From: Bacillus sp. FJAT-52991
GTDB lineage: Bacteria > Bacillota > Bacilli > Bacillales > Domibacillaceae
Direction: 5' to 3'
Assembly (NCBI RefSeq): GCF_037201805.1
Contig: NZ_CP147404.1
Coordinates: 1,884,001-1,948,000 of the forward strand
DNA: 64,000 bases
Part shown: positions 42,672 through 51,769 of the stretch, in pieces
Layout of the letters: each line of letters starts with the position of its first letter
How positions within the stretch are numbered: the stretch's first letter is position 1
Program-made: the position numbers and the translations under genes
Notes under the pieces: generated by a model
Told to the model about the DNA's origin: nothing
The model's database searches: none
Seen by the model: only the letters and a program-made list of their open reading frames with translations

Positions 42672-44174
42672 ATGAATCTTACATTAACATTATTTGACCA
42701 ATCCACTCGTTCAACATTAGACCATTCAGAGGCACCACTTTATGAAGCACTTTGTTTATATGAAAAAAGTAAGCGCACATCGTTACACGTACCGGGTCAT
42801 AAAGATGGCCGTGTATTTGATGAAGAAGCATTGGATCGTTTTTCAAGCATTTTAAAAATTGATGCCACGGAATCGAAAGGAATTGACGACCTTCATCATC
42901 CAACTGATTTCATTAAAGATGCACAAATATTAGCAGCCGATGCTTTTGGAGCGGATCATACCTTTTTTCTTGTAGGAGGCAGTACGATCGGAAATATTGG
43001 CGTCGCTCTTACGTTATGCAGTCCTGGTGACAAAATCCTTGTTCAACGCAATATGCATAAATCTGTTTTTCATGGGCTAATGTTAGCTGGCGCTCAACCG
43101 ATTTTTATCGCTCCAGCCATTGAATCAACAACAAAAGTCGCCAAAGTGTCTGAGCTTGATTTCATCGAGCAAGCTTTAAAGGACAACCCAGATGTGAAAG
43201 GTGTATGGATTACCAACCCTAATTACTATGGAATGAGCCAAGATATTTCTCGTTTAGTCGATACTTGTCATCAAGCAGGTGTGCCATTAATCGTGGATGA
43301 AGCCCATGGCGCTCATTTTGGACAAGCGGATTTAGTCCCACCTTCCGCACTGTCAAAAGGAGCAGATCTCGTCGTTCAGTCCACTCACAAAATGTTAACG
43401 GCGATGACAATGGCCTCCATGCTTCATATGAATGGTGATCTAGTATCCCGCGAAAGATTGGCACAAGTGCTAGGAATGATTCAATCGACGAGCCCTTCCT
43501 ATCCGCTGTTAGCCTCTCTTGATCTAGCTAGACGTTATCTAGTGATGAATGGTCGCGCGCAATTAACAAAAACCGTCAATCGCTTAGAAAAAAGACGAGT
43601 AGAATTAACTCCCGAATTGAAAACGCTTTCCATTTGGGGAGGCAGTGATGAAGTAGATTTTCGAGATCCGCTCAAATGGATTATTTCTAGTGATAACGAA
43701 GCCATCTCTGGTTATCAATTGCTTGACTTGTTTTATGAGCAAGGCTGTACAGCGGAAATCAGTGATCCAAGAAATATCGTCTTCTTATTTTCTTTAAATG
43801 AAACGCAGGAAGATATTGAAAAAGTCGTGAGAGCTATTCAAGCAATTGATGAGAAACTGCAGCAATGGTCGCCAACTGAATCACAAGAGAAAGGCGAAAC
43901 TGTGTTGTTTGCTGAAGAAGGCACACTTTACAAGCCGGAAATTTCATTGCGAGACGCCTTTCATATGCCTCGTAAAAAAGTGGCATTACAAGAGGCGGTC
44001 GGTTCTCTTTGCGGGGAAATGGTTCTCCCCTACCCTCCAGGTATTCCATTGCTAACACCTGGGGAGCGAATCACTGCTACTCATGTCGAAACGATTAGCC
44101 AGTTAAAAGAAATGGGGGCCTATTTCCAAAGTCCTTCTGACGATACGATGAAATCCATTTACGTTCTACGCTAA
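42672..44174 (+). CDS. Orn/Lys/Arg-type PLP decarboxylase, probably lysine decarboxylase
   Basis: 500 residues behind AGGAGG. PLP-site motifs: TFFLVGGSTIGNIGVALTLC, IVDEAHGAHFG, and the Schiff-base lysine in VQSTHKMLTAM. The N-terminal SLHVPGHKDGR and the C-terminal PYPPGIPLLTPGE mark the Bacillus SpeA/YaaO-type fold. Substrate is lysine by context: the next gene is a LysP-like permease and both follow a sigma-54 promoter and a RocR-like activator. Product would be cadaverine. Arginine or ornithine remains possible. Confidence 0.88.
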   Translation: MNLTLTLFDQSTRSTLDHSEAPLYEALCLYEKSKRTSLHVPGHKDGRVFDEEALDRFSSILKIDATESKGIDDLHHPTDFIKDAQILAADAFGADHTFFLVGGSTIGNIGVALTLCSPGDKILVQRNMHKSVFHGLMLAGAQPIFIAPAIESTTKVAKVSELDFIEQALKDNPDVKGVWITNPNYYGMSQDISRLVDTCHQAGVPLIVDEAHGAHFGQADLVPPSALSKGADLVVQSTHKMLTAMTMASMLHMNGDLVSRERLAQVLGMIQSTSPSYPLLASLDLARRYLVMNGRAQLTKTVNRLEKRRVELTPELKTLSIWGGSDEVDFRDPLKWIISSDNEAISGYQLLDLFYEQGCTAEISDPRNIVFLFSLNETQEDIEKVVRAIQAIDEKLQQWSPTESQEKGETVLFAEEGTLYKPEISLRDAFHMPRKKVALQEAVGSLCGEMVLPYPPGIPLLTPGERITATHVETISQLKEMGAYFQSPSDDTMKSIYVLR

Positions 44175-44204
44175 GAACAGATCCATATTCAGACTGCTAT
44201 TGTT

Positions 44205-44241
44205 CCACCTTCATTGTTGGACAACAAATGGAGGTGGATTT
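44205..44241 (+). terminator. hairpin between decarboxylase and permease genes
   Basis: CCACCTTCATTGTTG pairs with CAACAAATGGAGGTGG with one bulge, then ATTTTAC. May reduce read-through into lysP. Confidence 0.65.
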
Positions 44242-44479
44242 TACCTAATGACATGGACAAAATATAGAATTATGATATAAAGAAATATGCCCATTGCGAA
44301 GTAAGTACAATCGAGAAGCATTTACGCAAGTTGCAGAGAAACGTTTCTCGCAAATATGAAATGGATAAGGGGGAAAGCCGTTTTGTCAGAACAAGCAACA
44401 CTATAACAATCGAAAAGCCGTTACGTTTAAAGCAACAAGGCGGAGCGATTTTTATAGGTTTTTGGCAACGGAGCAAAAT

Positions 44480-45970
44480 ATGCAAAATAACACCTCACAA
44501 TCAACGGCTTTAGTTTCAAATGAGACAAATCAGGAGATTAGCCACCAAGCACCGCAAGAGTTACAACGTCATTTGAAATCCAGACATTTAACGATGATTG
44601 CCCTTGGAGGAACAATCGGAACAGGGCTGTTTCTTGCCAGTGGCAACTCCATTCATACAGCCGGACCAGGCGGAGCCCTTCTTGCTTATTCGGTCATTGG
44701 GTTTATGGTCTATTTTGTTATGACAAGTCTGGCAGAAATGGCCGCCTTTTTACCGGTATCTGGTTCGTTTAGCACCTATGCGACACGATTTGTTGATCCA
44801 GCCCTTGGGTTTGCTCTTGGCTGGAATTATTGGTATAACTGGGCGATCACGATTGCTTCTGAGCTAACAGCTGTGGCCTTGCTGATGAAGTTTTGGTTCC
44901 CAGATAGCCCTTCTATTCTTTGGAGCGGACTATGTTTAATACTTATCTTTCTATTAAATTACATGTCTGTTAAGGGATTTGGAGAATCGGAGTATTGGTT
45001 TTCAATGATTAAAGTGGTCACGGTCATTGTTTTTCTAATCATGGGTGTGATGATGATTTTCGGAATTATCGGTGGCGAGTACGTCGGCTTTAAAAACTTT
45101 ACGATTGGCGATGCTCCATTTCACGGTGGGTTCATGGCCATTTTAGGAATCTTTATGGCCGCCGGCTACTCCTTCCAAGGGACAGAATTATTCGGAGTGG
45201 CTGCTGGGGAAACAGATAACCCAAGTGAGTCGATTCCAAAAGCTGTTCGACAAGTGTTTTGGCGTATTTTATTGTTTTATATTTTTGCGATTTTGGTCAT
45301 CAGTTTGCTCATTCCATATACGACACCGAGCCTTGCTAGTGAAGATGTTACACTCAGTCCCTTCACGCTCGTGTTTGAGCAAGCAGGGATTGCCTTTGCC
45401 GCTTCTGTCATGAACGCCATTATTTTAACATCTGTTCTTTCAGCTGGAAGTTCCGGTTTGTATGCCTCTACACGGATGCTACGGGACTTGGCAAAGGAAG
45501 GAAAAGCCCCTAAATTTTTAGCGAAGCTTGATCATCGCGGCGTCCCTGTTCGTGCCTTAATCATAACTTCTCTCGTTGGAACATTGGCTTTTCTCACTTC
45601 TTTCTTCGGAGATGGTGCCGTTTATATTTGGTTATTAAACGCATCTGGTATGTCGGGCTTTATCGCTTGGCTTGGCATTTCAATTAGTCATTACCGTTTC
45701 AGGAAAGCCTATATTGCACAAGGACGGGATCTTAGTGAACTCCCTTATAAAGCAAAATGGTTCCCATTCGGTCCCATCTTTGCCTTCGGACTATGTCTCA
45801 TTGTCATCCTCGGGCAAAATTATAGTGCTTTCAGCGGAGACATCGATTGGAACGGCATACTGATCTCCTATATCGGTCTCCCTTTATTCTTAATCGTTTG
45901 GCTTGGCTATAAATTCACGAAGAAAACAAAAGTCGTTCCTCTTACACAATGTGATTTTGAGAAGAAATAA
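44480..45970 (+). CDS. lysP: LysP-like lysine permease (APC family)
   Basis: I start at ATG 44480 because CGGAG lies 6-7 nt before it; a TTG at 44462 would add six residues. About 496 residues, 12 helices. Long stretches match the E. coli LysP sequence as remembered: RHLTMIALGGTIGTGLFLAS, GFALGWNYWYNWAITIASEL, ETDNPSESIPKAVRQVFWRI, LLNASGMSGFIAWLGISISH. It would import lysine for the decarboxylase 300 nt upstream. The leader 44242-44479 has no clear promoter, so co-transcription past the hairpin is possible. Confidence 0.88.
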   Translation: MQNNTSQSTALVSNETNQEISHQAPQELQRHLKSRHLTMIALGGTIGTGLFLASGNSIHTAGPGGALLAYSVIGFMVYFVMTSLAEMAAFLPVSGSFSTYATRFVDPALGFALGWNYWYNWAITIASELTAVALLMKFWFPDSPSILWSGLCLILIFLLNYMSVKGFGESEYWFSMIKVVTVIVFLIMGVMMIFGIIGGEYVGFKNFTIGDAPFHGGFMAILGIFMAAGYSFQGTELFGVAAGETDNPSESIPKAVRQVFWRILLFYIFAILVISLLIPYTTPSLASEDVTLSPFTLVFEQAGIAFAASVMNAIILTSVLSAGSSGLYASTRMLRDLAKEGKAPKFLAKLDHRGVPVRALIITSLVGTLAFLTSFFGDGAVYIWLLNASGMSGFIAWLGISISHYRFRKAYIAQGRDLSELPYKAKWFPFGPIFAFGLCLIVILGQNYSAFSGDIDWNGILISYIGLPLFLIVWLGYKFTKKTKVVPLTQCDFEKK

Positions 45971-45993
45971 ATAAGAACATACTTGACTCTGAC

Positions 45994-46020
45994 ACCGGCT
46001 TAATGGCCGGTGTTTTTATG
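45994..46020 (+). terminator. terminator of the lysine module
   Basis: ACACCGGC/GCCGGTGT stem followed by TTTTA. Confidence 0.85.
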
Positions 46021-46194
46021 AAAGCAAACGAATGAGTCAAAAACAACATCAATGAAAGCCCTCCAACTGGAAAGGCTTTTAATTTAGGAAACATAATATG
46101 GACTTTATACAGCGGTTTTCAGCACGCTCCAATCTAGCAAGATGAATATCCGCTCCCCCCTTATCCCCTTGTTCTGTCCCGCCTTGCCTTCGTA

Positions 46195-47796
46195 TTATTC
46201 AGCTTGATAGACGACCTCCCCATCAATGATCGTCATATGAACAGGAAGGTCGGCGATATCGGCTGGATCAGCTTGCAAAATGCTTCCGTCTAGGATTACT
46301 AGATCGGCCAATTTTCCAACTTCAATGCTTCCTTTGTATTGTTCATCAAAGCTAGCGTAGGCCCCGTTCCATGTATAGGCTCGGATCGCCTCCAGTACAG
46401 AAACGGTTTGGTTGCTTCCAATCTCTTGTCCCTGTTTGCTCTTCCGGTTCACCGCTGCCTGAATCCCAAACAGCGGGCGGTAATCGGTCACTGGACTATC
46501 GGAGCCAGCTGCTGCAACGATGTGATGGTCAAAGAAGTCGCGCAATGGATACATGTGATTCACTCGCTCCCCATAATTATGCACGTAGCCCTCGCCATAC
46601 TCGTAGAAAAAAGCAGGGTTAGGGATCGGGATGACGCCAAGCTGTTTCATTCGCTCAATCAGATCCGGTTCTGAAATCCCCGCATGTTCAATACGCGGAC
46701 GGGCATCTGGACGAGAATGCTTCTGCTGGGCCGCCTCAATACAATTCAAGACCACTTCAATCGCCTGATCTCCTTGGGCGTGGGCCGTAATCTGGAATCC
46801 TTTTTTGTGCGCTTCTCCTAATCGTCGGTTCAGTTCTTCTTGTGTGTAGTACAAAATACCGTAATCCTCTGGGTTGCTTGTGTACGGCTTACGGGTAGCG
46901 ATGGTCGGACCGCTGCTGCTGCCATCCGTAAACAACTTTGCTGGTCCGATTTTGAACCGGTCATCTCCTATACCTGTTACCATTCCGGCATGAATCATGC
47001 TTTCCAAAAACAGTTCGGGATTGTCCATTGCGCAGACCATCGCATAAATACGCACTTGGACCAAATCTTGCTGAACCGCTTGATACATCGCTCGAAAGCC
47101 ATCAGAGTCATTGCAACCTGCATCATGGATACTGGTAATCCCAGCCGCTACAAAATCGGCAGACGCGAGCGCCAAGGCTTGAGCGATTTCTTCTTCAGAA
47201 TAGGTGACTTTCTTGGCAATTTGGAAATGAGCTGTTTCAATTAAACGCCCTGTCAGCTCTCCCTCACTGTTACTTTCAATCATCCCTCCTTTAGGATCAG
47301 GCGTATTCCCGTGAATCCCAAAGATTTCGAGTGCTTTTGAGTTGACCACCGAGATGTGGTTACACGCGCGGATAATGATAATTGGGTGCTCTGTTGAAAC
47401 CTCATCCAATTCTTCTCTAGTCGGATACCGTTGTTCCGCGACTTTGGTTTCATTGAAGCCCCAAGCCCGCACCCATTTTCCTGCCGGGAGCTCGGATGCT
47501 TTTTGATGTAAATCCTGAAAAATATCCTGTAATGAATGAATGTGGGCAGCTTTACAACTTACTCCCAACTTGTCGATGCCATAGGCGGAAATATGCAAAT
47601 GGGAGTCGATAAATCCCGGCAGCAAACTTTTCCCTTTTAAGTCAATGACCTTGGTCTGCGGACCTACAAGACGCTCAATCTCCTCTGAGGTACCGGTAGC
47701 AATAATTCGGTTTTCCTTGATTGCAACTGCTTCCAATATTTGATTCTGTTCATCTACCGTAATGACTTCTCCATGAAGAAACACGATGTCAGCCAT
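46195..47796 (-). CDS. YtcJ-like amidohydrolase (Amidohydro_3)
   Basis: ATG 47796 (MADIVFLHGEVITV) has AGGAGG 8 nt upstream; 533 residues. Metal motif HxH in LLPGFIDSHLHIS, later HAQGDQAIEV and EHAGISEPD, and AAGSDSPVTDYRPLFGIQAA with the catalytic Asp. This is the YtcJ group of broad-substrate deacylases/hydrolases. The gene is more GC-rich than its surroundings, suggesting acquisition. It is divergent from a MerR-type regulator at 48039, which probably controls it. The substrate is unknown. Confidence 0.88.
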   Translation of the reverse strand: MADIVFLHGEVITVDEQNQILEAVAIKENRIIATGTSEEIERLVGPQTKVIDLKGKSLLPGFIDSHLHISAYGIDKLGVSCKAAHIHSLQDIFQDLHQKASELPAGKWVRAWGFNETKVAEQRYPTREELDEVSTEHPIIIIRACNHISVVNSKALEIFGIHGNTPDPKGGMIESNSEGELTGRLIETAHFQIAKKVTYSEEEIAQALALASADFVAAGITSIHDAGCNDSDGFRAMYQAVQQDLVQVRIYAMVCAMDNPELFLESMIHAGMVTGIGDDRFKIGPAKLFTDGSSSGPTIATRKPYTSNPEDYGILYYTQEELNRRLGEAHKKGFQITAHAQGDQAIEVVLNCIEAAQQKHSRPDARPRIEHAGISEPDLIERMKQLGVIPIPNPAFFYEYGEGYVHNYGERVNHMYPLRDFFDHHIVAAAGSDSPVTDYRPLFGIQAAVNRKSKQGQEIGSNQTVSVLEAIRAYTWNGAYASFDEQYKGSIEVGKLADLVILDGSILQADPADIADLPVHMTIIDGEVVYQAE

Positions 47797-47910
47797 TCTC
47801 AAAACCTCCTAATTCTGTTGAAAAGTTACGTTTTTGTTATTATATAATTCTCAAATATTTAACCGAGTAAAATCGATTCAATATTTTGCTTGCTTCTACT
47901 ATGCGTAGGG

Positions 47911-47939
47911 TAACTATAAGGTGTAGAATAACTATAAGG
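47911..47939. promoter_or_regulatory. direct repeats in the amidohydrolase/MerR divergent region
   Basis: TAACTATAAGG at 47911 and 47929, 18 bp apart, so on the same helix face within about two turns. A candidate binding site for the divergent MerR-type protein. Confidence 0.45.
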
Positions 47940-48038
47940 CGTTCAGGTAACCTAATGGCAACTCTTTTATAGTCAGATAATTCTAAAAATTATAGGGTAT
48001 AGCCCATGTTTTTTCAAGAGAATGAATGGAGGGATTAG

Positions 48039-49277
48039 ATGAGAATCGGTACCTTTGCTAAAAAATTCGATGTCACTATCGATACGATCCGTTATTATAT
48101 AGAACTCGGACTTGTAATCCCTGTCAAAAAAGATACTCAGTTCGAATTTGATCAGACATGCATAGATGACATGACCTTAATTAAGGAGTTAAAACAATAC
48201 CAGTTCACCCTGCAAGAGATCCACAAAGTCCTGTCATTCAAACGGATTACCCTGTTTACAGATCAGGAAGATATCGATTACTACATCCAGACACTTCTTG
48301 AAAAAAAACAACAGCTACTGCAGGAAAAAAAACAGATCGAACAATCAGCCCGCTTAATCGACGAAAAAATAGACCAATTGTGCAAAATATCGGTAACAGA
48401 GAAAGCAACAGGTGTTCCGTTATCCTTTGTTTCCCTCTTTCATTGCCCTACGTGTCAAGAAGCACTGCGGGTTAAAGATGCACAGATACAAGGAGAGTAT
48501 TTGTTTTGTGGCCAAATGGAGTGCCATTGCGGATATAAAGCAAAGATCGAAGACGGAATTGTGATAACACCCGGCCGTGATCAAACTCCCTCTAACGAAT
48601 ACTATATTTATGACCCGAAGTTGTTTCACGAAATTATGCCGGAGTTCATCACCTTGCTTGAAAAAGGAAGTTTATGGATGTACAAACGAATGGCAGAAGA
48701 AGACCTGACGAATCGAGTGGTGATTCAGACCAACGTAGAAACGTTTGTCTTTTCTCCAAAATTTGTAGCTACGCTGCAGCCAAATGTCTTCTATATATTC
48801 ACGGGAAACAGCTTGGAGATGCTACGCAAATTAAAAGGAAAGATACAACATATGAATCCTCAACTTCCTGTACTATACATGGTAAACAGCGACTTGAGGC
48901 TACCGATGAAACAACACTCCATTGATTGTGTCATTGACAGCTTATCATTCAATGAACATTCGCTTTTGAATCATTCGTTTGCCTTGGAAACATTGCTCCC
49001 CTATCTGAAGCAGGATAGTTTTATTGTTGGGAATACCTCCTATTACGGGGCACAGGCTAGATCACTTACTAATCTGCTTCACTTCTTCCCCAACTCCCAT
49101 CCTAAGAACTTGCATAAAGGGTTTGTGGAGGAAAAACTAAATGAAAGCGGATTCAAAATAACAGAGAAAGAATATCTGGGCTTCATCACCAATCCTGGCG
49201 AATATGTTGAATTTCATATAAAGAAAGAGAAAATGCATTTTTCTGCCTATGTTGCATCGTTCCAATCAGCGTCTTAG
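48039..49277 (+). CDS. MerR regulator fused to a Cys-rich and methyltransferase-like region
   Basis: 412 residues. N-terminal MerR winged helix and coiled coil (MRIGTFAKKFDVTIDTIRYY, QYQFTLQEIHKVL, long Lys/Gln-rich helix to about 115). Next come two CxxC/CxC pairs (FHCPTCQEALRVK, CGQMECHCGYKA; about 135-170). The last 240 residues resemble a Rossmann methyltransferase in secondary-structure order (VIQTNVETFVFSPKFVATLQ, IDCVIDSLSFNEHSLL, SGFKITEKEYLGFIT) but lack a clear GxGxG. The cysteines may bind zinc and sense a ligand. Divergent from the amidohydrolase, its probable target. Confidence 0.8.
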   Translation: MRIGTFAKKFDVTIDTIRYYIELGLVIPVKKDTQFEFDQTCIDDMTLIKELKQYQFTLQEIHKVLSFKRITLFTDQEDIDYYIQTLLEKKQQLLQEKKQIEQSARLIDEKIDQLCKISVTEKATGVPLSFVSLFHCPTCQEALRVKDAQIQGEYLFCGQMECHCGYKAKIEDGIVITPGRDQTPSNEYYIYDPKLFHEIMPEFITLLEKGSLWMYKRMAEEDLTNRVVIQTNVETFVFSPKFVATLQPNVFYIFTGNSLEMLRKLKGKIQHMNPQLPVLYMVNSDLRLPMKQHSIDCVIDSLSFNEHSLLNHSFALETLLPYLKQDSFIVGNTSYYGAQARSLTNLLHFFPNSHPKNLHKGFVEEKLNESGFKITEKEYLGFITNPGEYVEFHIKKEKMHFSAYVASFQSAS

Positions 49278-49373
49278 CTATACCTCAGCTTCCCCCACCT
49301 TTTATGTTAGTGCAATGTAAGGTAGCGTTAGAAGAATACGGAGTTTTACTTTGTTTTCCCTGCAAAGGTGAAA

Positions 49374-49402
49374 GGAGAGGAGATGGGTCTCCTCTCCCTA
49401 AT
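49374..49402. terminator. shared terminator
   Basis: GGAGAGGAGA/TCTCCTCTCC stem; ends the MerR-fusion gene and the convergent DUF1657 gene. Confidence 0.8.
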
Positions 49403-49406
49403 TTTA

Positions 49407-49613
49407 TTATTGTTCTTTGTATTGAGGCTCTTCTTGTTCAATTTGCTCAAGGCGCGGAGAAATATTGTCTACAATTTGTTGTGCTTGCTGAGCTGCATCT
49501 TGATAAAGCTGCTTCGCTTGTTCATTATCTGTCGCAAGTGCAAAGGCTTCGAAGCTAGCTTGTGCACCTTTTAATCCAGCTAACGTTTGCTTGACGTCAG
49601 TAATTACCGTCAT
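49407..49613 (-). CDS. DUF1657-family protein
   Basis: 68 residues, good ribosome site. MTVITDVKQTLAGLKGAQAS followed by FEAFALATDNEQAKQLYQDA is the DUF1657 signature, a helical protein found next to SpoVA-type genes in Bacillus spores. Here it is alone. Likely forespore-expressed by family habit; function unknown. Confidence 0.85.
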   Translation of the reverse strand: MTVITDVKQTLAGLKGAQASFEAFALATDNEQAKQLYQDAAQQAQQIVDNISPRLEQIEQEEPQYKEQ

Positions 49614-49735
49614 GAATCATCCCTCCTCGTGTTTTTAACAACAGTTTTAGAATAAGGAAAAAGAAACTTAATTATGTATTTTAAAAATATCCATCTTATG
49701 TAAAAATTGTTATATCCGTGTCTTAAATAGTCAAC

Positions 49736-49771
49736 AAAAAGCACTGATCTAGGCTATCATCAGTGCTCTTT
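49736..49771. terminator. hairpin terminator
   Basis: AGCACTGAT/ATCAGTGCT with A tract left and CTTT right; downstream of the minus-strand DUF2500 gene. Confidence 0.75.
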
Positions 49772-49857
49772 ACTACGTCTGATTTTATTTTTTATCCAAC
49801 TGAGTTGAAGGATATTTTATCCTATAGACCTGTTATTTATGAAGGTATTTATCCGTA

Positions 49858-50262
49858 TTATTCGGGTTCCTGCATATCTTCACTATTTTCATTCAACTTC
49901 CGATTAAAATCAATATACCTTGTTCCTTGAAAGATTAACGTGCCGCTATCCCCTTCTGCAAGCATGCCATATTCCTTACCTGAAACACGAAACTCTGACC
50001 GATCCTCACTCTCGAACTCAAATGTAATAAAGTACGTCGTAGAAGAGTGATGCTGATTATGTCTCGTCACATTTGTTCGTTTCGTTTTGACCAGGGCAGG
50101 AACAGATAAGCGAGGGGAATCCTCGTTTTTCTTCCATTGACTAACACCTCTGAATAAATTAGTTATTATCACTACAAAAATAATCACAAAAATAATTCCT
50201 ATCAATGCCGGAACAGCTGTGAATAGCCAATCTCCGCCTCCATCAACATCATACATGGGCAC
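49858..50262 (-). CDS. DUF2500-family membrane protein
   Basis: 134 residues. One N-terminal helix (VPALIGIIFVIIFVVIITNL), then a beta-rich domain: SVPALVKTKRTNVTRH, TYFITFEFESEDRSEFRVSG and GDSGTLIFQGTRYIDF. These are the DUF2500 hallmarks. The domain follows the membrane helix. Single gene, function unknown. Confidence 0.82.
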   Translation of the reverse strand: MPMYDVDGGGDWLFTAVPALIGIIFVIIFVVIITNLFRGVSQWKKNEDSPRLSVPALVKTKRTNVTRHNQHHSSTTYFITFEFESEDRSEFRVSGKEYGMLAEGDSGTLIFQGTRYIDFNRKLNENSEDMQEPE

Positions 50263-50376
50263 ACCTCCTTGTTATAATTATAAAATTATACGGATCAAGA
50301 AGGAAAAAGTTTCAAGTTCTGCCCCGAAAATATGAAATAATTGGAACTTAACCACTTGAATCATTTACCAAATTAG

Positions 50377-50535
50377 ATAAAGTGAAACTTCAATCAGTGG
50401 GGGTTTTCTTCATCCCCCACTGATTGTTAGTTGAACGGATCGGGCGTTTACGGGCTGTTGACCCCCCACCTACACGGCTACGCTCCTTCTGCCATGTTGA
50501 GGTGGGGATCTTACAGCCCGTTAATGCGGGATAAA
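50377..50535 (+). repeat. composite intergenic repeat, full copy B
   Basis: Module 1 is ATAAAGTGAAACTTCAATCA with hairpin AATCAGTGGGGG/CCCCCACTGATT. Module 2 has outer arms ACGGGCTGT/ACAGCCCGT and inner arms CCCCACCT/AGGTGGGG around CGGCTACGCTCCTTCTGCCA. It is the most complete copy and lies directly upstream of the yjdF riboswitch. It carries no coding sequence. Confidence 0.8.
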
Positions 50536-50551
50536 ATTGTATAATACATAT

Positions 50552-50661
50552 AGAATGAAAAAACACAATTCGGTTGGTAGTCCGAATGCAGCGTATATGG
50601 CTGTCAGTAACCTTCCCCTCCTCGGGATGTCCATCATTCTAATTACTTTTAGAGGAGGGAC
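50552..50661 (+). ncRNA. yjdF-type riboswitch
   Basis: Closed by AGAATGA/TCATTCT, with hairpin ATTCGG/CCGAAT and the core GCAGCGTATATGGCTGTCAG then AACCTTCCCCTCCTCGGGATG. The layout and the downstream YjdF gene match the yjdF RNA motif, which binds azaaromatic compounds. CCCTCCTC inside the RNA is an exact complement of the ribosome site GAGGAGGG (50653-50660), so translation control by masking is likely. A TATAAT lies at 50540. Confidence 0.8.
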
Positions 50662-50666
50662 CTGTC

Positions 50667-51080
50667 ATGAAACTAACTATTTATTATGATGGTCAATTTT
50701 ATGTAGGAATCATTGAAATGGTATCTGGAAAGACTCTTAAAGCTTATCGTTATATTTTTAGTGCGGAACCGAAAGATCAGGAAATTTTAGATTTTATTAA
50801 CAGGGATTTGCTAAAACATATCGAAAAGCATGACCAAAAAGGAATCACGATCCAAAATGATTTACCCAAAAAAGTAAATCCAAAACGGCTTCAAAGAATG
50901 GTTTCTAAGGAAATGAAGCAAGCTAACATTTCCACAAAAGCACAAGAAGCCATTCAAGAGGAATATGCTCTGCGAAAAAAAGAAAAGTCTAGAAAAAATA
51001 AGCACCAGCAAGAGGAACTCAAGAGATTTAAAAGAGAGTTAAAAATCCAAAAAGCTAAAAAGAAACATAAGGGTAGATAG
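50667..51080 (+). CDS. yjdF: YjdF-family protein (DUF2992)
   Basis: 137 residues. MKLTIYYDGQFYVGIIEMVS and KAYRYIFSAEPKDQEILDFI form the conserved N-terminal domain, and the C-terminal half is very basic (KKEKSRKNKHQQEELKRFKR). This is the standard DUF2992 layout, a protein of unknown function whose mRNA carries the yjdF riboswitch, as seen here. The basic tail suggests nucleic-acid contact. A hairpin GTCCCAAAAGT/ACTTTTGGGAC follows (51106-51133). Confidence 0.9.
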   Translation: MKLTIYYDGQFYVGIIEMVSGKTLKAYRYIFSAEPKDQEILDFINRDLLKHIEKHDQKGITIQNDLPKKVNPKRLQRMVSKEMKQANISTKAQEAIQEEYALRKKEKSRKNKHQQEELKRFKRELKIQKAKKKHKGR

Positions 51081-51138
51081 GCCCGTTTCAAAGAGGATGT
51101 CCCAAAAGTCTGCGTCGCAAACTTTTGGGACGATACTT

Positions 51139-51385
51139 CTTATTTGAAAATGCCATTAAATTAGGATTTTTGCACCTGTCACTTCGCTTTCGGTACAGAG
51201 TAGTTATACAATTTTTCATTCACCTATAAGCAAAGATCACTTCATTCTATTAACGATTCAACCATTTTTTATCTTTTTTCTTCCCAATCTGCTCCGAAAC
51301 TTCCATAGAATCATGTTATGAAGCCATGCACCATCATGCCAACCATACCATATATGTATAGGGGGAGAAACAACGATAACATATA
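51139..51385. other. intergenic stretch without a recognised gene
   Basis: About 250 nt between the yjdF terminator and the minus-strand gene at 51386. No ORF with a ribosome site and no strong hairpin was seen. Confidence 0.5.
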
Positions 51386-51703
51386 TTATCGCTGATCTTC
51401 CCAGCCATTTTGATTAAATAATTTCACTCTTGATGAATGATTGTTCTTTTTCTCAACTCTTGTATTCTTATCTTTGTCTATTAGGTTTTGTAACCTTTCT
51501 AAAGCTTCCTCAAATTCTTCGGTCGTCAGTTGTTTAGTTGCTAATAATGAACAGAGCATGGCATAAGCGACTGGCTTTGTATCCACTTCCACATCTATAT
51601 GGATATCTACATCTGAATTTCCGCTATGTCCAACCTTTGCTATTTCACGTTCTTGATCAAATATTTCTCTTCTGCCGAAAGGAAATCTTTGCGGAGATGC
51701 CAT
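51386..51703 (-). CDS. hypothetical protein with VDIHIDVEVD motif, paralogue of 51770
   Basis: 105 residues behind AGAGGAAAG. EIAKVGHSGNSDVDIHIDVE is followed by VDTKPVAYAMLCSLLATKQL and a helical, charged tail. The IAKV..SGN..(V/I).(I/L)DIDVD block is shared with the next gene upstream, so the two are related. No signal or membrane part. I have seen similar VDTxPxAYAMLCSL proteins in spore formers but cannot name the family. Confidence 0.7.
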   Translation of the reverse strand: MASPQRFPFGRREIFDQEREIAKVGHSGNSDVDIHIDVEVDTKPVAYAMLCSLLATKQLTTEEFEEALERLQNLIDKDKNTRVEKKNNHSSRVKLFNQNGWEDQR

Positions 51704-51769
51704 CCACTTTCCTCTTTTCTATTATTTTTTGAAGGAAAGGACGAAAAATCATCCTTTCCCCCACCGGCC

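Noticed and set aside
44175..44479. Lysine riboswitch (L-box) or T-box before lysP
   Set aside because: No L-box core, T-box sequence or specifier stem was seen; only a terminator-like hairpin at 44205-44241.
44331..44513. 60-codon ORF overlapping the lysP start
   Set aside because: No family resemblance and no ribosome site; overlaps the better-supported permease start.
46339..47244. Long plus-strand ORFs inside the amidohydrolase gene
   Set aside because: Antisense frames of a GC-richer gene; no motifs or ribosome sites.
49304..49574. Two plus-strand ORFs after the MerR fusion gene
   Set aside because: They run antisense through the DUF1657 gene and the terminator hairpin.
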